Assembly: GCA_024364735.1 (NCBI GenBank)
Contig: JAGFNQ010009471.1
Coordinates: 31,580 to 95,579, forward strand
Source: Boesenbergia rotunda
Lineage: Eukaryota; Streptophyta; Magnoliopsida; Zingiberales; Zingiberaceae
DNA: 64,000 bases
Direction: 5' to 3'
The notes below the pieces were generated by a model, which worked only from the letters and a program-made list of their open reading frames with translations, was not told the DNA's origin and searched no databases. Position numbers and translations under genes: made by a program. Below are positions 10,217-21,946 of the stretch, piece by piece (within the stretch, counting starts at the first letter, position 1; every line of letters starts with the position of its first letter).

Positions 10217-10290
10217 TACCAAAAGACGTATCTAAGAATTGATATTTATCAAAAGACGTATCATGGTTTCATTGTTACCAAAGGACGCAC
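10217..10290 (+). promoter_or_regulatory. Three iterated end motifs in M2 left terminus
   Basis: TACCAAAAGACGTAT (10217), TATCAAAAGACGTAT (10247) and TACCAAAGGACGCAC (10276). The 30- and 29-base spacing equals that in M1 although the intervening bases differ. Confidence 0.5.
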
Positions 10291-10604
10291 ATATTTTAGT
10301 AAACTTCCTCTTATACCCCTACCGTCAAGTACTGCATGCATTTCTCTTTCTCTTTCTCTTTCACATTCTGAGTAACGAATTCCGAGACGGACTATAAAGA
10401 GATGTTCCTTTATATTTTGATTTTTATATTATGGAATCTTTCTCAAAACAAAAAAATATTTAAATTAATTAAAATATTTTTATTAAATTAAAACTAAAAG
10501 AACATATCAGACACACGTTGGGCTTGAAATGTTTCCATTTCAGGCCCAACGTGCCCAATATTAAGGATCTTTTCTCGATTCTTTGTTATTACATATTAAC
10601 ACCA

Positions 10605-10835
10605 TGAAGAAGTCCAAATAAACAATGGATAGCAAATTTGAACTCCTTGTAACCTCAGAAATCCACGGGAACTGAAATTTTTACAATCGGAGCTCTCTAG
10701 GTCAATCAGTGGGTTTTGACCAAAACTCACTGATTGACCTAGAGAGCTCCGATTGTAAAAATTTCAGTTCCCGTGGATTTATGAGGTTACAAGGAGTTCA
10801 AATTTGCTATCCATTGTTTATTTGGACTTCTCTGA
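10605..10835. repeat. Inverted junction at start of M2 array
   Basis: The left subterminal segment (GAAGTCCAAATAAACAATGG onward) is the inverse of the array unit that follows. The two meet at a hairpin near 10700-10740 (CAATCAGTGGGTTTTGACC and its complement). Confidence 0.75.
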
Positions 10836-13215
10836 GGTGTTAAAATGTAATAATGAAGAACCGAGAAGAAATCACACATTAGGTCTTTTAGGGTCAAAAC
10901 CCACTGATTGACCTAGAGAGCTCCGATTGTAAAAATTTCAGTTCCCGTGGATTTATGAGGTTACAAGGAGTTCAAATTTGCTATCCATTGTTTATTTGAA
11001 CTTCTCCGAGGTGTTAAAATGTAATAATGAAAAATCGAGAAAAAATCACACATTAGGCCTTTTAGGGTCATTGGGCCCGAAATGGAAACATTTCAGGCCC
11101 ACGTTGGGTCTGAAATGATTCCATTTCAGGCCCAACATGGGCCTGAAATGGTTCCTTTTCAGGCCCAACATGGGCCTGAAATATTTTCATTTCAGGCCCA
11201 ATCAGTGAGTTTTGGTCAAAACCCACTGATTGACCTAGAGAGCTCCGATTGTAAAAATTTCAGTTCCCGTGGATTTATGAGGTTACAAGGAGTTCAAATT
11301 TGCTATCCATTATTTATTTGGACTTCTCCGAGGTGTTAAAATGTAATAATGAAGAATCGAGAAGAAATCACACATTAGGCCTTTTAGGGTCAAAACCCAC
11401 TGATTGACCTAGAGAGCTCCGATTGTAAAAATTTCAGTTCCCATGGATTTATGAGGTTACAAGGAGTTCAAATTTGCTATCCATTGTTTATTCGGACTTC
11501 TCCGAGGTGTTAAAATGTAATAATGAAGAACCGAAAAGAAATCACACATTAGGCCTTTTAGGGTCATTGGGCCTGAAATGGAACCATTTCAGGCCCACGT
11601 TGGGCCTGAAATGGAATCATTTCAGGCCCAACGTGGGCCTGAAATATTTCCATTTCAGGCCCAATCAATGAGTTTTGGTCAAAACCCACTGATTGACCGA
11701 GAGAGCTCCAATTGTAAAAATTTCAGTTCTCGTGGATTTCTGAGGTTACAAGGAGTTCAAATTTACTATCCATTGTTTATTTGTAATTCTCCGAGGTGTA
11801 AAAATATAATAATGAAGAACCGAGAAGAAATCACACATTAGGCCTTTTAGGGTCAAAACCCACTGATTAACCTAGAGAGCTCCGATTGTAAAAATTTCAG
11901 TTCCCGTGGTTTTATGAGGTTACAAGGAGTTCAAATTTGTTATCTATTGTTTATTTGGACTTCTCTGAGGTATTAAAATGTAATAATTAAGAACCGAGAA
12001 AAAAATCATACATTAGGCCTTTCAGGGTCATTGGGCCTGAAATGGAAACATTTCAGGCCCACGTTGGGCCTGAAATGATTCCATTACGTGGGCCTGAAAT
12101 GTTTCCATTTCAGGCCTAATGTGAGCCTGAAATGGTTCCATTTCAGGCCCAACGTGGGCCTGAAATATTTCCATTTCAGGCCCAATCAATGAGTTTTGGT
12201 CAAAACCCACTGATTGACCTAGAAAGCTCCGATTGTAAAAATTTCAGTTCCCGTGGATTTATGAGGTTACAAAAAGTTCAAATTTGCTATCCATTGTTTA
12301 TTTGGAATTCTCCGAGGTGTTAAAATATAATAATATAGAACCGAGAAGAAATCACACATTAGGCCTTTTAGGGTCAAAACCCACTGATTGACCTAGAGAG
12401 CTCCGATTGTAAGAATTTCAGTTCCTGTGGATTTATGAGGTTACAAGGAGTTCAAATTTGCTATCCATTATTTATTTGGACTTCTCTGAGGTGTTAAAAT
12501 GTAATAATGAAGAACCGAGAAGAAATCACACATTAGGCCTTTTAGGGTCATTGGGCCTGAAATGGAACCATTTCAGGCCCAACGTGGGCCTGAAATATGG
12601 GCCTGAAATGGTTCCATTTCAGGCCCAATTAGTGAGTTTTGGTCAAAACCCACTGATTGATCTAGAGAGCTCCGATTGTAAAAATTTCAGTTCCCGTGGA
12701 TTTATGAGGTTACAAGGAGTTCAAATTTGCTATCCATTATTTATTTGGACTTCTCCGAGGTGTTAAAATGTAATAATAAATAATCGAGAAGAAATCACAC
12801 ATTAAGCCTTTTAGGGTCAAAATCCACTGATTGACCTAGAGAGCTCCGATTGTAAAAATTTCAGTTCCCGTGGATTTATGAGGTTACAGGGAGTTCAAAT
12901 TTGCTATCCATTGTTTATTTGGACTTCTCTGAGGTGTTAAAATGTAATAATGATGAACCAAGAAGAAATCACACATTAGGCCTTTTAGGGTCATTGGGCC
13001 TGAAATGGAATCATTTCAGGCCCAACGTGGGCCTGAAATGGTTCCATTTCAGGCCCAACATGGGCCTGAAATATTTTCATTTCAGGCCCAATCAGTGGGT
13101 TTTGGTCAAAACTCACTGATTGACCTAGAGAGCTCCGATTGTAAAAATTTCAGTTCCCGTGGATTTCTAAGGTTACAAGGAGTTCAAATTTGCTATCCAT
13201 TATTTATTTGGACTT
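10733..13215 (+). repeat. M2 tandem array of alternating short and long units
   Basis: The landmark GACCTAGAGAGCTCCGATTG (with minor variants) recurs near 10733, 10910, 11227, 11400, 11690, 11863, 12212, 12388, 12655, 12828 and 13118. The spacing alternates between about 175 and about 270-350 bp. Short units end in GGGTCAAAACCCACTGATT. Long units have an extra GGGCCTGAAATGG...TTTCAGGCCC hairpin block of variable copy number. The true repeat is therefore a dimer of about 440-520 bp, present about five times. Open frames rich in PEM-PFQAQ come from the hairpin blocks and are not taken as proteins. Confidence 0.85.
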
Positions 13216-13625
13216 CTTCATGGTGTTAATATGTAATAACAAAGAATAGAGAAAAAACCCTTAATATTGGGTACGTTGGACCTGAAATGGAAACATTTAA
13301 GGCCTAACGTCAGGCTGATATGTTCTTTTAGTTTTAATTTAATAAAAATATTTTAATTAATTTAAATATTTTTTTGTTTTGAGAAAGATTTCATAATATA
13401 AAAATCAAAATATAAAGGAACATTTCTTTATGGTCCGTCTCGGAATTCGTTACTTAGAATGTGAAAGAGAAAGAGAAAGAGAAATACATGCAGTACTTGA
13501 TAGTAAGGGTATAAGAGAAAGTTTACTAAAATATGTGTGCCCTTTGGTAACAATGAAACCATGATACGCCTTTTGATAAATACCAATTCTTAGGTACGTC
13601 TTTTGATAAATTACCGCTTAAAGAA

Positions 13626-15053
13626 TGATCGAAGGAGACAGCTATCGTGATATGATCACAATCTTGTCGCGATATTGCAATGATATCCTATATTTAAAGA
13701 GTATCGGTAAGGAATCTGATTCCCACATGCTCTTGGAGACCGACGTGGGTCGTCATAGTGAAAGCCCATGCATGCCCTAGGCCCAGTTGGTGGCTGGGAG
13801 CCGAATGTGTGCGGCCGATCTTGGTCGACAGGAGCAGGGATGGGTGGCCAAGCGATAAGAGCATTGGGTGAACCCGATCGGACAGGTCAGGGAGAGCGTC
13901 CCTTCCACTCATATCTTATTTGCTTGCATGTTCTCCCGCTCGATCGTGTTAATTTTCCCCCAGATTATCTACTCATAAGTTTCGAGGGAGTATGCTTGCT
14001 CGGCTTTTTGTCATAGACGAGAGACCTCTGCAACCTTTATTTTGCCCTCTTGTTTTGACCGGTCTCTTCCTCATTAACTGCCCACCATGACTTTCTCACG
14101 TGGCTTGGGGGTAATTCTTCCGCCCGAACCATTTAACTTCTCAAATTTAGATATAAAGTTGCATCTGGATTCAAGGATTCTTAAAACCCAACAATTATTA
14201 GTAAATTTTACCGATTTTGCTAGATGATCTTCCTCCTGGACTCCTGGGCTAGTACTTGATACTATTCTAAACTTGATGATGAGTTATTTTCAGCTTAGGG
14301 TGACTAATGCAATAGGATTTGAAGATTTTTATTACTATTTTTTATAATTTTATTTTTAGTAATTTTCAAGTTTTTTAATATTTAGAATATTTTTGATAAT
14401 TTTGTCATTTGTATTTTAAAATTTTGAGTTCGCTTAAAATTTTGAGTTCATTAAGAATTTTTTCTTTCGGTTAAAATTTCTTTTCTTTTTTATATTAAAG
14501 TTTTGAGTCTATATAAATAATTGTTTGGGTTGATAGGGAAAAGTTTTGGATTAATAATATTTTTGACAGTGTCATTTATTTTTCTATTTTTTGATATTCC
14601 TCTTCAAATCAATAGGTTGTAGAAAATTATTTTCGATATTCATGTGTCAGTCAATAAATTTAATAGCTTGTAAAATAATCATTAATTATCACATCCGAGA
14701 TCATTAAGATAATTAATATTTAATTATTCAATACTGTTACTCAAGTTACATGCATAATATACCAAAATATCATATTTTATATGCGTGAATCTATATACTC
14801 ATGGTAGTAAAAGGCGATTCACTCGCATTAAGCACCGTCACCAACCCATCCCAAGATCAACTTAACATGAAGGAGGTAAATCATAAGGACTAATAACTCG
14901 GATGTTGTAACTAGCATATGAGAAGAATAGACACACTGGAGTGAATCTATATACTCCTACACATAGTGAGAGTGTATCTAGGTGAACAAACTCCTTGGTC
15001 TCATATAAAAATTCTTCACCGGTGCAAGTAATTAACACAAGAGTCGATTGGCC
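13626..15053. other. Intergenic stretch, nothing recognised
   Basis: A moderately GC-rich part (13690-14150) is followed by AT-rich DNA. No gene or element could be identified. Short open frames in the GC-rich part have no recognisable motif. Confidence 0.45.
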
Positions 15054-15800
15054 TCTAGTAAGACAACAAAGTATTATCTTTTTTTTTTTTACAAAGCCTT
15101 TTAAAGCACGATTACTATATAATATCTAGTAAGACAACAAAGTATTATCAATTCTAGAGGTGGTGGTTTTTACAAAGCCTTTTAAAGCACGATTACTATA
15201 TAATATCTAGTAAGACAACAAAGTATTATCAATTCTAGAGGTGGTGTAACGACCCGGCCCCTTGGGCCTTTGGGCGGCTCAATTGGCAGCTCACTTGGCG
15301 GCCCTCGGCCACTTGAGCGGTCAAATTCCATTTGGCAGCCCCTTTGGCGACCTCTTGGGTGGTCGTTACTCACAAGTACTTCCCACCCCTGGCCAGTGGA
15401 TTTTTATCTTCCTCAGGATTCGAACTCTAGATCTCCAGGATAAGTACTAGAGTTTCTGAATCCTGATACCAATTGAGCTACAGCTCAATTGGTATCAGGA
15501 TTCAGAAACTCTAGTACTTATCCTGGAGATCTAGAGTTCGAATCCTGAGGAAGATAAAAATTCACTGGCCAGGGGTGGAAAGTCTTAGTGAGTAACGACA
15601 CGGCCAAGGGTCGCCAAAGGGGCCGCCAAATGAGAGATTTGGCCGCCTAAGGGGCCGAGGGGCCGGGTGTGGTGGTTTTTACAAAGCCTTTTAAAGCACG
15701 ATTACTATATAATATCTAGTAAGACAACAAAGTATTATCAATTCTAGAGGTGGTGGTTTTTACAAAGCCTTTTAAAGCACGATTACTATATAATATATAT
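15054..15800 (+). repeat. 81-bp tandem repeat interrupted by a foldback
   Basis: Units starting TCTAGTAAGACAACAAAG lie at 15054, 15125, 15206 and 15715. The first unit is 71 bp long. Subtracting the 428 bases of the inserted foldback and its duplication, the third unit is again exactly 81 bp. This arithmetic confirms both the repeat length and the insertion boundaries. Confidence 0.85.
15247..15669. mobile_element. FB0: head-to-head tRNA-like foldback element
   Basis: A 423-bp element is flanked by TGGTG at 15242-15246 and 15670-15674. GC-rich outer arms (TAACGACCCGGCCCC at left, its complement truncated at right) enclose two inverted copies of a tRNA-like sequence. The copies meet 5'-to-5' with a two-base loop at 15480-15481. 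The right copy has an A-box-like AGCTCAATTGG (15482-15492) and a B box GTTCGAATCC (15536-15545). RNA polymerase III promoters in divergent orientation are therefore suggested. It has no coding capacity. It could be described as an inverted SINE dimer or a foldback MITE. Confidence 0.75.
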
Positions 15801-16116
15801 AGTCTAGCTCCTGATTATTTTATATCATAACATATCATTTGGACGGATGATGTATATTGTACTAAGACACACTCAAGTATTTATTCGATGCAACAATGAG
15901 CAATTAAAAGATATACCAACTTGAGAATTATCCTCAATTAAATCTATATTATAGATATATATTAGTTAGTGTTGTTGACCTCTAATCCATGTTGATCAAG
16001 CTTTAGTTAACTTGAATTGAGTTTCGATATTTAAAAAATGTATTAGTTGTTTACGTGAGACGTCAAGTATGTCAAGGTTAACAGGATATTTAACGGCTGA
16101 TCAATAAATTGATTGA
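15801..16116. other. AT-rich stretch, nothing recognised
   Basis: No gene or clear repeat is seen. Confidence 0.4.
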
Positions 16117-16400
16117 GTGAAAAGTCCAAATAGATCACGGTTGACTAGACATTTGACGGTTGGAAGTTCAACATGTAGTTGGCATGAGACGAAAAGTCCA
16201 AGCAGATCACGCTTGGCTGAACATTTGGTGATCGAAAGTCCAATGGGTAGTTGGCAAGAAAAAAAAGTCCAAGTGGGTCATGGTTGGCATGACACTTGGC
16301 AGTTAGAAGTCCAACAAAAGATTGGCACAAGAAGGAAAGTCCAAGTGGATTATGAAGAATCGGACACTTGACATGAGATGAAAACTCCAGGTGAGTCATG
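16117..16400 (+). repeat. Diverged ~72-bp tandem repeat (AAAGTCCAAG units)
   Basis: Units begin AAAAGTCCAA(A/G) near 16118, 16191, 16263 and 16335, with degenerate traces to about 16510. Each has a GATCACGGTTG-like middle and a GTTGGCA(T/A)GA end. The units are 72-74 bp and considerably diverged. Open frames across the repeat follow its period. Similar short repeats are found in LTRs of plant retrotransposons, but no LTR could be delimited around this one. Confidence 0.65.
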
Positions 16401-17179
16401 AAAGACTAGAAATTTGGTAATGATGGAAGTGTCGGCATGTCACGATGGATCAAATGTTGAGAAAAAGAAGTTCAAATAGGTTAAAGTCAACCAGATACTA
16501 GGCATGAGAAAGCCCTTGCAGGTTATAATGTCGGATGCAAGGTAAGGAAAGTCTAAGAAGATCGAAGATCATATTCAAGGCGAGATATGGAAGCCCGAAT
16601 TGATCGTTGGGTCTGTTGCAAGAGTTGTAGAGAAGTTTAGGCGAATTTGGTCATTACTATAATCAAATTGAGAGATCGGTTGATTTATACTCAAGAGAGC
16701 TCTTATTTGGGATGGAATCTCGGATCGATTCAACTGGTTGGGAAAATCAGTCAATTGATAATGATCTAGAAGCAAATCAATTTAATTGGTTAAAAAAATT
16801 AGTTGAATCGAATTGATCTAGAAGCAAATCGATACAACTGGTTTGAAAAATTAGTTGAATTAATTTTATCTAAAAGAAACAAATCGATTCCAATGATTGA
16901 GAAAATCAGTCAAATCGATTTAATCGAGAAGCAAATCAATTTGACTTATTTGAGAAAGCAATTAACTGATATGGTCAAATAGGTAAAAAAAAAAAGTCAT
17001 TCTACGGATTTCAACGATCAAATTCATCAGATCAGTTGATCGATAGGCAAAAATTAGTCTGAGCAGCTGCCTTTAAAAAGTGATTTCGAAGAGATTTGGA
17101 TGACCCAGATCTTGAGGGTTGGAGGTGAAGTGTTGCAGCATTTTCAATCATCAAAGACTATCCAAACCAACAAAAGAGT
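16401..17179. other. Repeat-poor stretch with short AAATCGATT-type iterations
   Basis: Between 16660 and 16990 the pattern AAATC(A/G)ATT-(C/T)AA-TGGTT-GA-AAAT recurs loosely about every 60 bases. No coding potential is seen. Confidence 0.35.
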
Positions 17180-18084
17180 TGTAGGTCCCGTACAGGACGG
17201 CTAGAGGGGGTGAATAGCCCTGTAATAAAAAAGTAATCTTTTGTCGTTCTTAACAAAGATAGAAATTAGTTAAGTACAAAACTAAACAAGTATAACATAA
17301 ATAAATAACTAAGGAAAGATGCATCAGAATGTACTTGGTTTGCAACTTGAGTGGTTGCTAATCCAAGCAAATGAAAATCTCAACTCCGAATTTCTCCTTG
17401 TGGGCAGAGAAATCTCTTACAGATTCTAAACTCAGAGAAGACTAGAGAAATGAATACAGAAGTTGTTTATAGCTTGATCGATGAATTACTCTGAGTTAAG
17501 GGGCCTATTTATAGCCTCTGAAAAATCTTATCGACGTGCTGACATGGCACATCAAGGGCGTTCGAGTGAAATACAAGTGTCTGATCAAGGTCGACGTTTA
17601 TCCACGTCGCAACGGTCGAAAAACGACTAGTTGGTGATAGGCTCAAGGTCGGGCGCCCAAGTCAATATGGGCGCCCGTATACACGGGGGCCCGAGTTGAC
17701 TCGGGTGCCTAAGTTAGATTAGTTCTGGTCAACCATTGGTTGACCAATTTTCTAGCGCTTCTGGGTGATTTCAGGTCATCCAGAGTTGGGATCACCCGAA
17801 CCCATCTCCGGCCTTCTCCTCGAACGAACTTCCTCCCCAGCTGCTCGTCCCTCGGACATCGCGTACGCCCTTCTCATCCACTGATATACTCTTCCACAGA
17901 CCTTGCGTCCCTCTGATGCACCGAGCCCATCGGCTCTCTTCCCATGTCATCCTTGTCGTCCACTACATCTTCTGTTCGACTTCCTGCTCTCCTAAGCTCC
18001 TGCACACTTAAACACAAGCATCAAAACAAATATGACCTAACTTGACTAAGTTGACCACATCAAAACTATCCCGAGGTACTTACA
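17180..18084 (-). repeat. Probable old solo LTR
   Basis: Read on the minus strand it begins TGTAAGTACCTCGGGATAG. It contains GATGTGGTCAACTTAGTCAA and GC-rich GGGCGCCC blocks, and it ends with a pyrimidine-rich TTCACCCCCTCTAG segment and GGACCTACA. The end closely resembles the LTR ends at 34040 and 39717 (CACCCCCCC...GATCCTACA). There is no primer site beside it, and the flanking bases are not a clear duplication, so it is called an old solo LTR. Confidence 0.5.
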
Positions 18085-18509
18085 CAAGCTTCCAAAGTAA
18101 TGATTTCATATGTAAATTAAGTTTGTTTTACTTTCATTTGCTTTCATATTTGTCTTTCTTGTTCTGATCTTATAAGAACATGATTGTAAGAGGATTCTTC
18201 GCCTCCAAAAGGTATCTGAGAAGGATATTTTCTTAGTGAATGGAGATTGTTGATATGCGACTGCGCTACTTATAACGATGGTGATCACATATTCTGTATT
18301 CATTTCAAAAGATCATATAGTTATTTATACAATAATCCATTGTTTCCACAAGCAAACTTAAATATCTAACCAATTTCTTGGTACTGTAGAAGTGATAAGC
18401 CTGTGTGTTATACCATGAGTTTCAAACTCAATTAAGTACCGAACCCCTCTACACTAATGTAGTATAGAGATGACTCGAGCTATCTCTCACAAGGAATGTA
18501 ACAATAGAG
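18085..18509. other. Flanking DNA, nothing recognised
   Basis: AT-rich sequence between two LTR relics. No gene or repeat could be identified. Confidence 0.4.
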
Positions 18510-19003
18510 TGATAAACCTAGGATTGAATGTTATTGCTTTTGGATTTTTGATGTTTAAATGGGAGTTGGGATTTTGGATTCTACGGCTAAGCAATGAAGA
18601 GCAATGCAAGTAATGAAAACTAACCCTTAACACAAAGCAAGCATTAAATGAATCTAAGCATAAAATGAAACCTAAAGCAATTATCAAAACTAAACTAATC
18701 TAACCTAATAACATCCAAATGAAGAACAAGAACTTAAAGCAATTAAAAGACACAAGACAAACAAGAATTAAACTAACCTATTTGCAACAAATGAAGAAAT
18801 ACAAGTGGTTGGGAAAATAGATCGAACACTTAACATGCATGAATCAAATTAAACTAGATACGTGCACATTAAACATGGGAGGCTAACACCTTACCGCTCA
18901 TCATAATCATGAATCAACAATTAACATGAGTAAACTACCCAACACAGAAAGTCATCACATGAATAAAACCCAACACAAGACACATCACCCGAAAATATGG
19001 AAA

Positions 19004-19086
19004 GCTCTCTTCTAACTTGAAGAGGAGAGAGATGACCGTGGAATCATTGGAAGAGAGTCGGTTCTCTTCTTCTAGCCCGAAGAGGG
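19004..19086. repeat. Stem-loop repeats in old LTR, left part
   Basis: Two of seven copies of a CTTC-TAACCC-GAAG stem-loop lie at 19004-19027 and 19063-19086. Others lie at 21854-21875, 21916-21935, 48685-48706, 48734-48755 and 48795-48826. Confidence 0.7.
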
Positions 19087-19096
19087 AAAACGTGGG

Positions 19097-19101
19097 TTGC
19101 T
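19097..19101. repeat. Left target duplication of Tekay-like solo LTR
   Basis: TTGCT; repeated at 21790-21794. Confidence 0.85.
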
Positions 19102-21789
19102 TGTCACGCCCCCAGGGACACATGTTTACTCGAAAATCGGGCAGCATCTCCCCTGTACGGCGAACAATATGGGGCAAATATACATAATATCTTCACCAAT
19201 ATAGCTTAGCCACATGCGGCTAGCATCACATATATATAAGTAAACACAACCACACAGTTTATAATAATTTAACGGGTGGCTCAGCCACCTTAAAACATAA
19301 AAGAAACAACAATTCAAAGAGAACTCGAATGTCTCTGATAACAACAAAACCGGTCCGAATACACGAAAACAAATAAAAGGCTAAACTCACCAAGTGCCGA
19401 AAACAAAACACCCAAACCAAAATGGAAAACAACTCAACACTGGGGACTGGCAACTGGATCCTCTTCCTGGCTCCAAGAAATGCAACTACCTGCTATCTGA
19501 AACAAAAAGGGAAAGCAGGGGTGGTGAGTCCGGGCGGACTCTGCGGGTATATGAGTAGACAATAAGCATGGCATAATAAAGGGCAACTAGTAGAGAATCA
19601 AAAGAGTACAGTCCATAAGAAATATAGATTCACCTAAACATGCATAACATATCGTAAAACGACATAGCATAAAATCCGAATAAGCACTAAGCATGTATAA
19701 AACAACACAACAATAGTAAAACCGAGATATACATGCATGTCAATCAAATGCAACAACCATAGCTCGTATAAATGCAACAATCATAGGAAAAATGCATAAA
19801 CGAAATACGTATGCACATGATGCAATGACATGTGTCACCCCTGACGCCAGTCAAGCCGTCAACACATCCCATCTGTGTGACTGAGTGGGTAGGGCTGTGA
19901 CAACTGTACGCACTCCAACAACAAATACCACATAAGGCGTGGTTGAGTGGACAGGATGCTGGGGAGCCTACACTCTAAACCCCGGTACATCGGGGGAGCT
20001 ACTACAGCTACAATATCCCTCGAAAAACAACAGTGAGGGTGAGCCACCAACAGCTCATCCCTCTAAAAATAACGGTGAGGGTGTCACTGTTTGGCATAAC
20101 AGGACAGGTGCTCGCACTCTAATATCTACCACGACAACAAGTGGTTGAGTGAATCGAGCAACAATATGACTAACGACGACTTAACCAAATGTAAGCCCAA
20201 CAGTCGTTAGTATACAACGTGCAAGTATGGTGCATGTTATACGATGCACAAACAACCGGAGAAATAGCGATGCAATAAAATCCAACGAATACACGATGCA
20301 TCAATATAATCAACCGGAAATCAAAACCAACGATTATGCACCTACACTACTGGGTAGGGTATTTCTAATGCCAAAATAAACCTATCTGTGTGTAATGGAC
20401 TTCTAAGTACTCGCGTACAAGCGACACTTTACAGAATAGAAAACCAATAGAGGACTGTACAGATATGAATTTGGGAACACTCGAAGATCAACGAAGAATA
20501 AGTCTCAACGGCGATGTTTTAAATAACGATAAAGAACAAGGTCAAACAACCTATCAGACATAATATAGCCATGCTATTAAGGTAAAAAAACTACTCGAGT
20601 ACAAAGGAGAAGTACCCGTCTTTTATTATAGAAGTGTCTGAAAGAACCTCCTCGACCAACACACGCAACCGTTCAATGTCCTGTATCAAGGACTAGAGTT
20701 AAGCTATTTAGACAACTAATTAAAGTAGCTACACTAACTACCAAATATAATTAGGTCTACAACCCTAACACAAATTGTAAATCTAAACTTGCAATCTCAT
20801 TTGTTTTGTGTATGCAACCATGAAATTGTCAATGATCAATACTTCCAATTCACATGAGGAATTATAATTATAATGCTTACCTAGTGTTTCATTATCAATT
20901 ATGAATGAGGAAGTGATCGAGTAAACCTCATGTGACTTGTAAGTTGGATTTCAGTTCACAATCTGAATATATCACCTACTATAACTCTCCACCAGCAAAT
21001 CATGATTACAAGAATATAACATTTCTGCTACGAAACTAAATTTGCATGTATCAAAGACGACAATACTTTTGTTATTTCCAGCGAACTACTAAAACATTAA
21101 TCATCCTACCAAATACTAAAATAGACAGCCTTACCTAGGTAACTACGGCGATACTCGGCTCCTCCGGCGAAGGCTCGCGGCAACATTAATTGGGGCTCGG
21201 CAACCTCCCAACCCAGAAACAAGAAGTTCCAAGGCCAAACCTAGCACTTGCACACCACCCTCTACTTCAAGTTCGGCTGCTCCGATCCAACATGAGACAC
21301 CATTAAGGGAGAAGAAGGACTACCCCTCTTTCAATCGCCAGCAGTGGACAATTTCAGCAAGGGAAGACAACTATGCAAGGTGAAGTTTTCGATCTCCACA
21401 CGGCTTCAACCAGTTCAAGGAGAAGAGAAGAAGAGGCTAGGGCATGGCTTGCGCGATCGGCTAGGGTACTGCTCGGCGTCGGAACTAGCAAAAGAGAAGT
21501 GGAAGGAGAAGTTGGGAGAAGTCTTGGTAGAGGGCTCGGCGTCGGGAGGCCGGCGGTCGTTCGCGTGAGGGCCTGGCGGTCGTTCGCGTGAGGGCTCAGC
21601 GGTGCCGGGTGTAGAACCGTAGGGTCGGGGAAGAGAAACGGAAAGAAATGAAATGGGGGAGGAAGTTAGGGCTTGGTTTTTAAATAGTTTTTTTAAGCAG
21701 TTTTACATAAAAGCCCTCCAAGTTTGGGAAATTACAACTAAGCCCTTTAAAATTTACAACTAAACCCTTTAAAATTTCAGGATTTAACA
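19102..21789 (-). repeat. Tekay-like solo LTR
   Basis: A 2688-bp unit is flanked by TTGCT on both sides. On the minus strand it starts TGTTAAATCCTGAAATTTTA, has an early U3 with TTGTAAATTTTAAAGGG-type repeats and a TATTTAAA box near 21690, and ends in GGGGGCGTGACA. Long LTRs ending in GGGGCGTGACA are typical of plant Tekay (Del) chromoviruses. No internal region or polyprotein is present. A solo LTR formed by recombination between two LTRs of a full element is the simplest reading. Confidence 0.75.
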
Positions 21790-21794
21790 TTGCT
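21790..21794. repeat. Right target duplication of Tekay-like solo LTR
   Basis: TTGCT, identical to 19097-19101. Confidence 0.85.
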
Positions 21795-21941
21795 GGTTCA
21801 GAGAAGCTACTATCCGGAATGAAAGTGGGCCTGCTGGTAAGTGGAGTGATCTCTCCATTTCTAACCCAAAGTGGAAAGGGAAAGTGGTTGATCAGAGGTG
21901 GAGGAAGTGAGTTCGCCTCTTCTAACGTGAAAAGGAGGTGG

Positions 21942-21946
21942 AGGCT
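21942..21946. repeat. Left target duplication of Athila element
   Basis: AGGCT; repeated at 48672-48676. Confidence 0.85.

Larger units (their letters stand above)
10209..13616. mobile_element. M2: non-autonomous Mutator-like element with internal array
   Basis: A 3408-bp element shares the M1 terminal sequence (CGGCAATTTACC start) and the triple TACCAAA-type motif, but belongs to a different subfamily. Its inverted ends are about 510 bp (10209-10720 and 13100-13616). The flanking nine bases are TTTAATGAA and CTTAAAGAA, which agree at 7 of 9 positions, fitting a decayed target duplication. The interior is a tandem array that appears to have expanded from the right subterminal segment. No transposase is present. 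Confidence 0.78.

Noticed and set aside
10733..13229. CRISPR-like array or tandem-repeat protein (PEM-PFQAQ repeats) in M2
   Set aside because: The repeats are long, partly palindromic and alternate in length inside an element with MULE ends. The peptide repeats are translations of GGGCCTGAAATGG hairpin DNA in several frames.
13768..14016. 82-aa open frame in the GC-rich flank of M2
   Set aside because: No motif is recognised and there is an overlapping opposite-strand frame of similar length, so it is not supported.
15482..15560. Functional tRNA gene
   Set aside because: A and B boxes are present, but the acceptor and anticodon stems do not fold as a tRNA, and the sequence occurs as an inverted pair in mobile elements.
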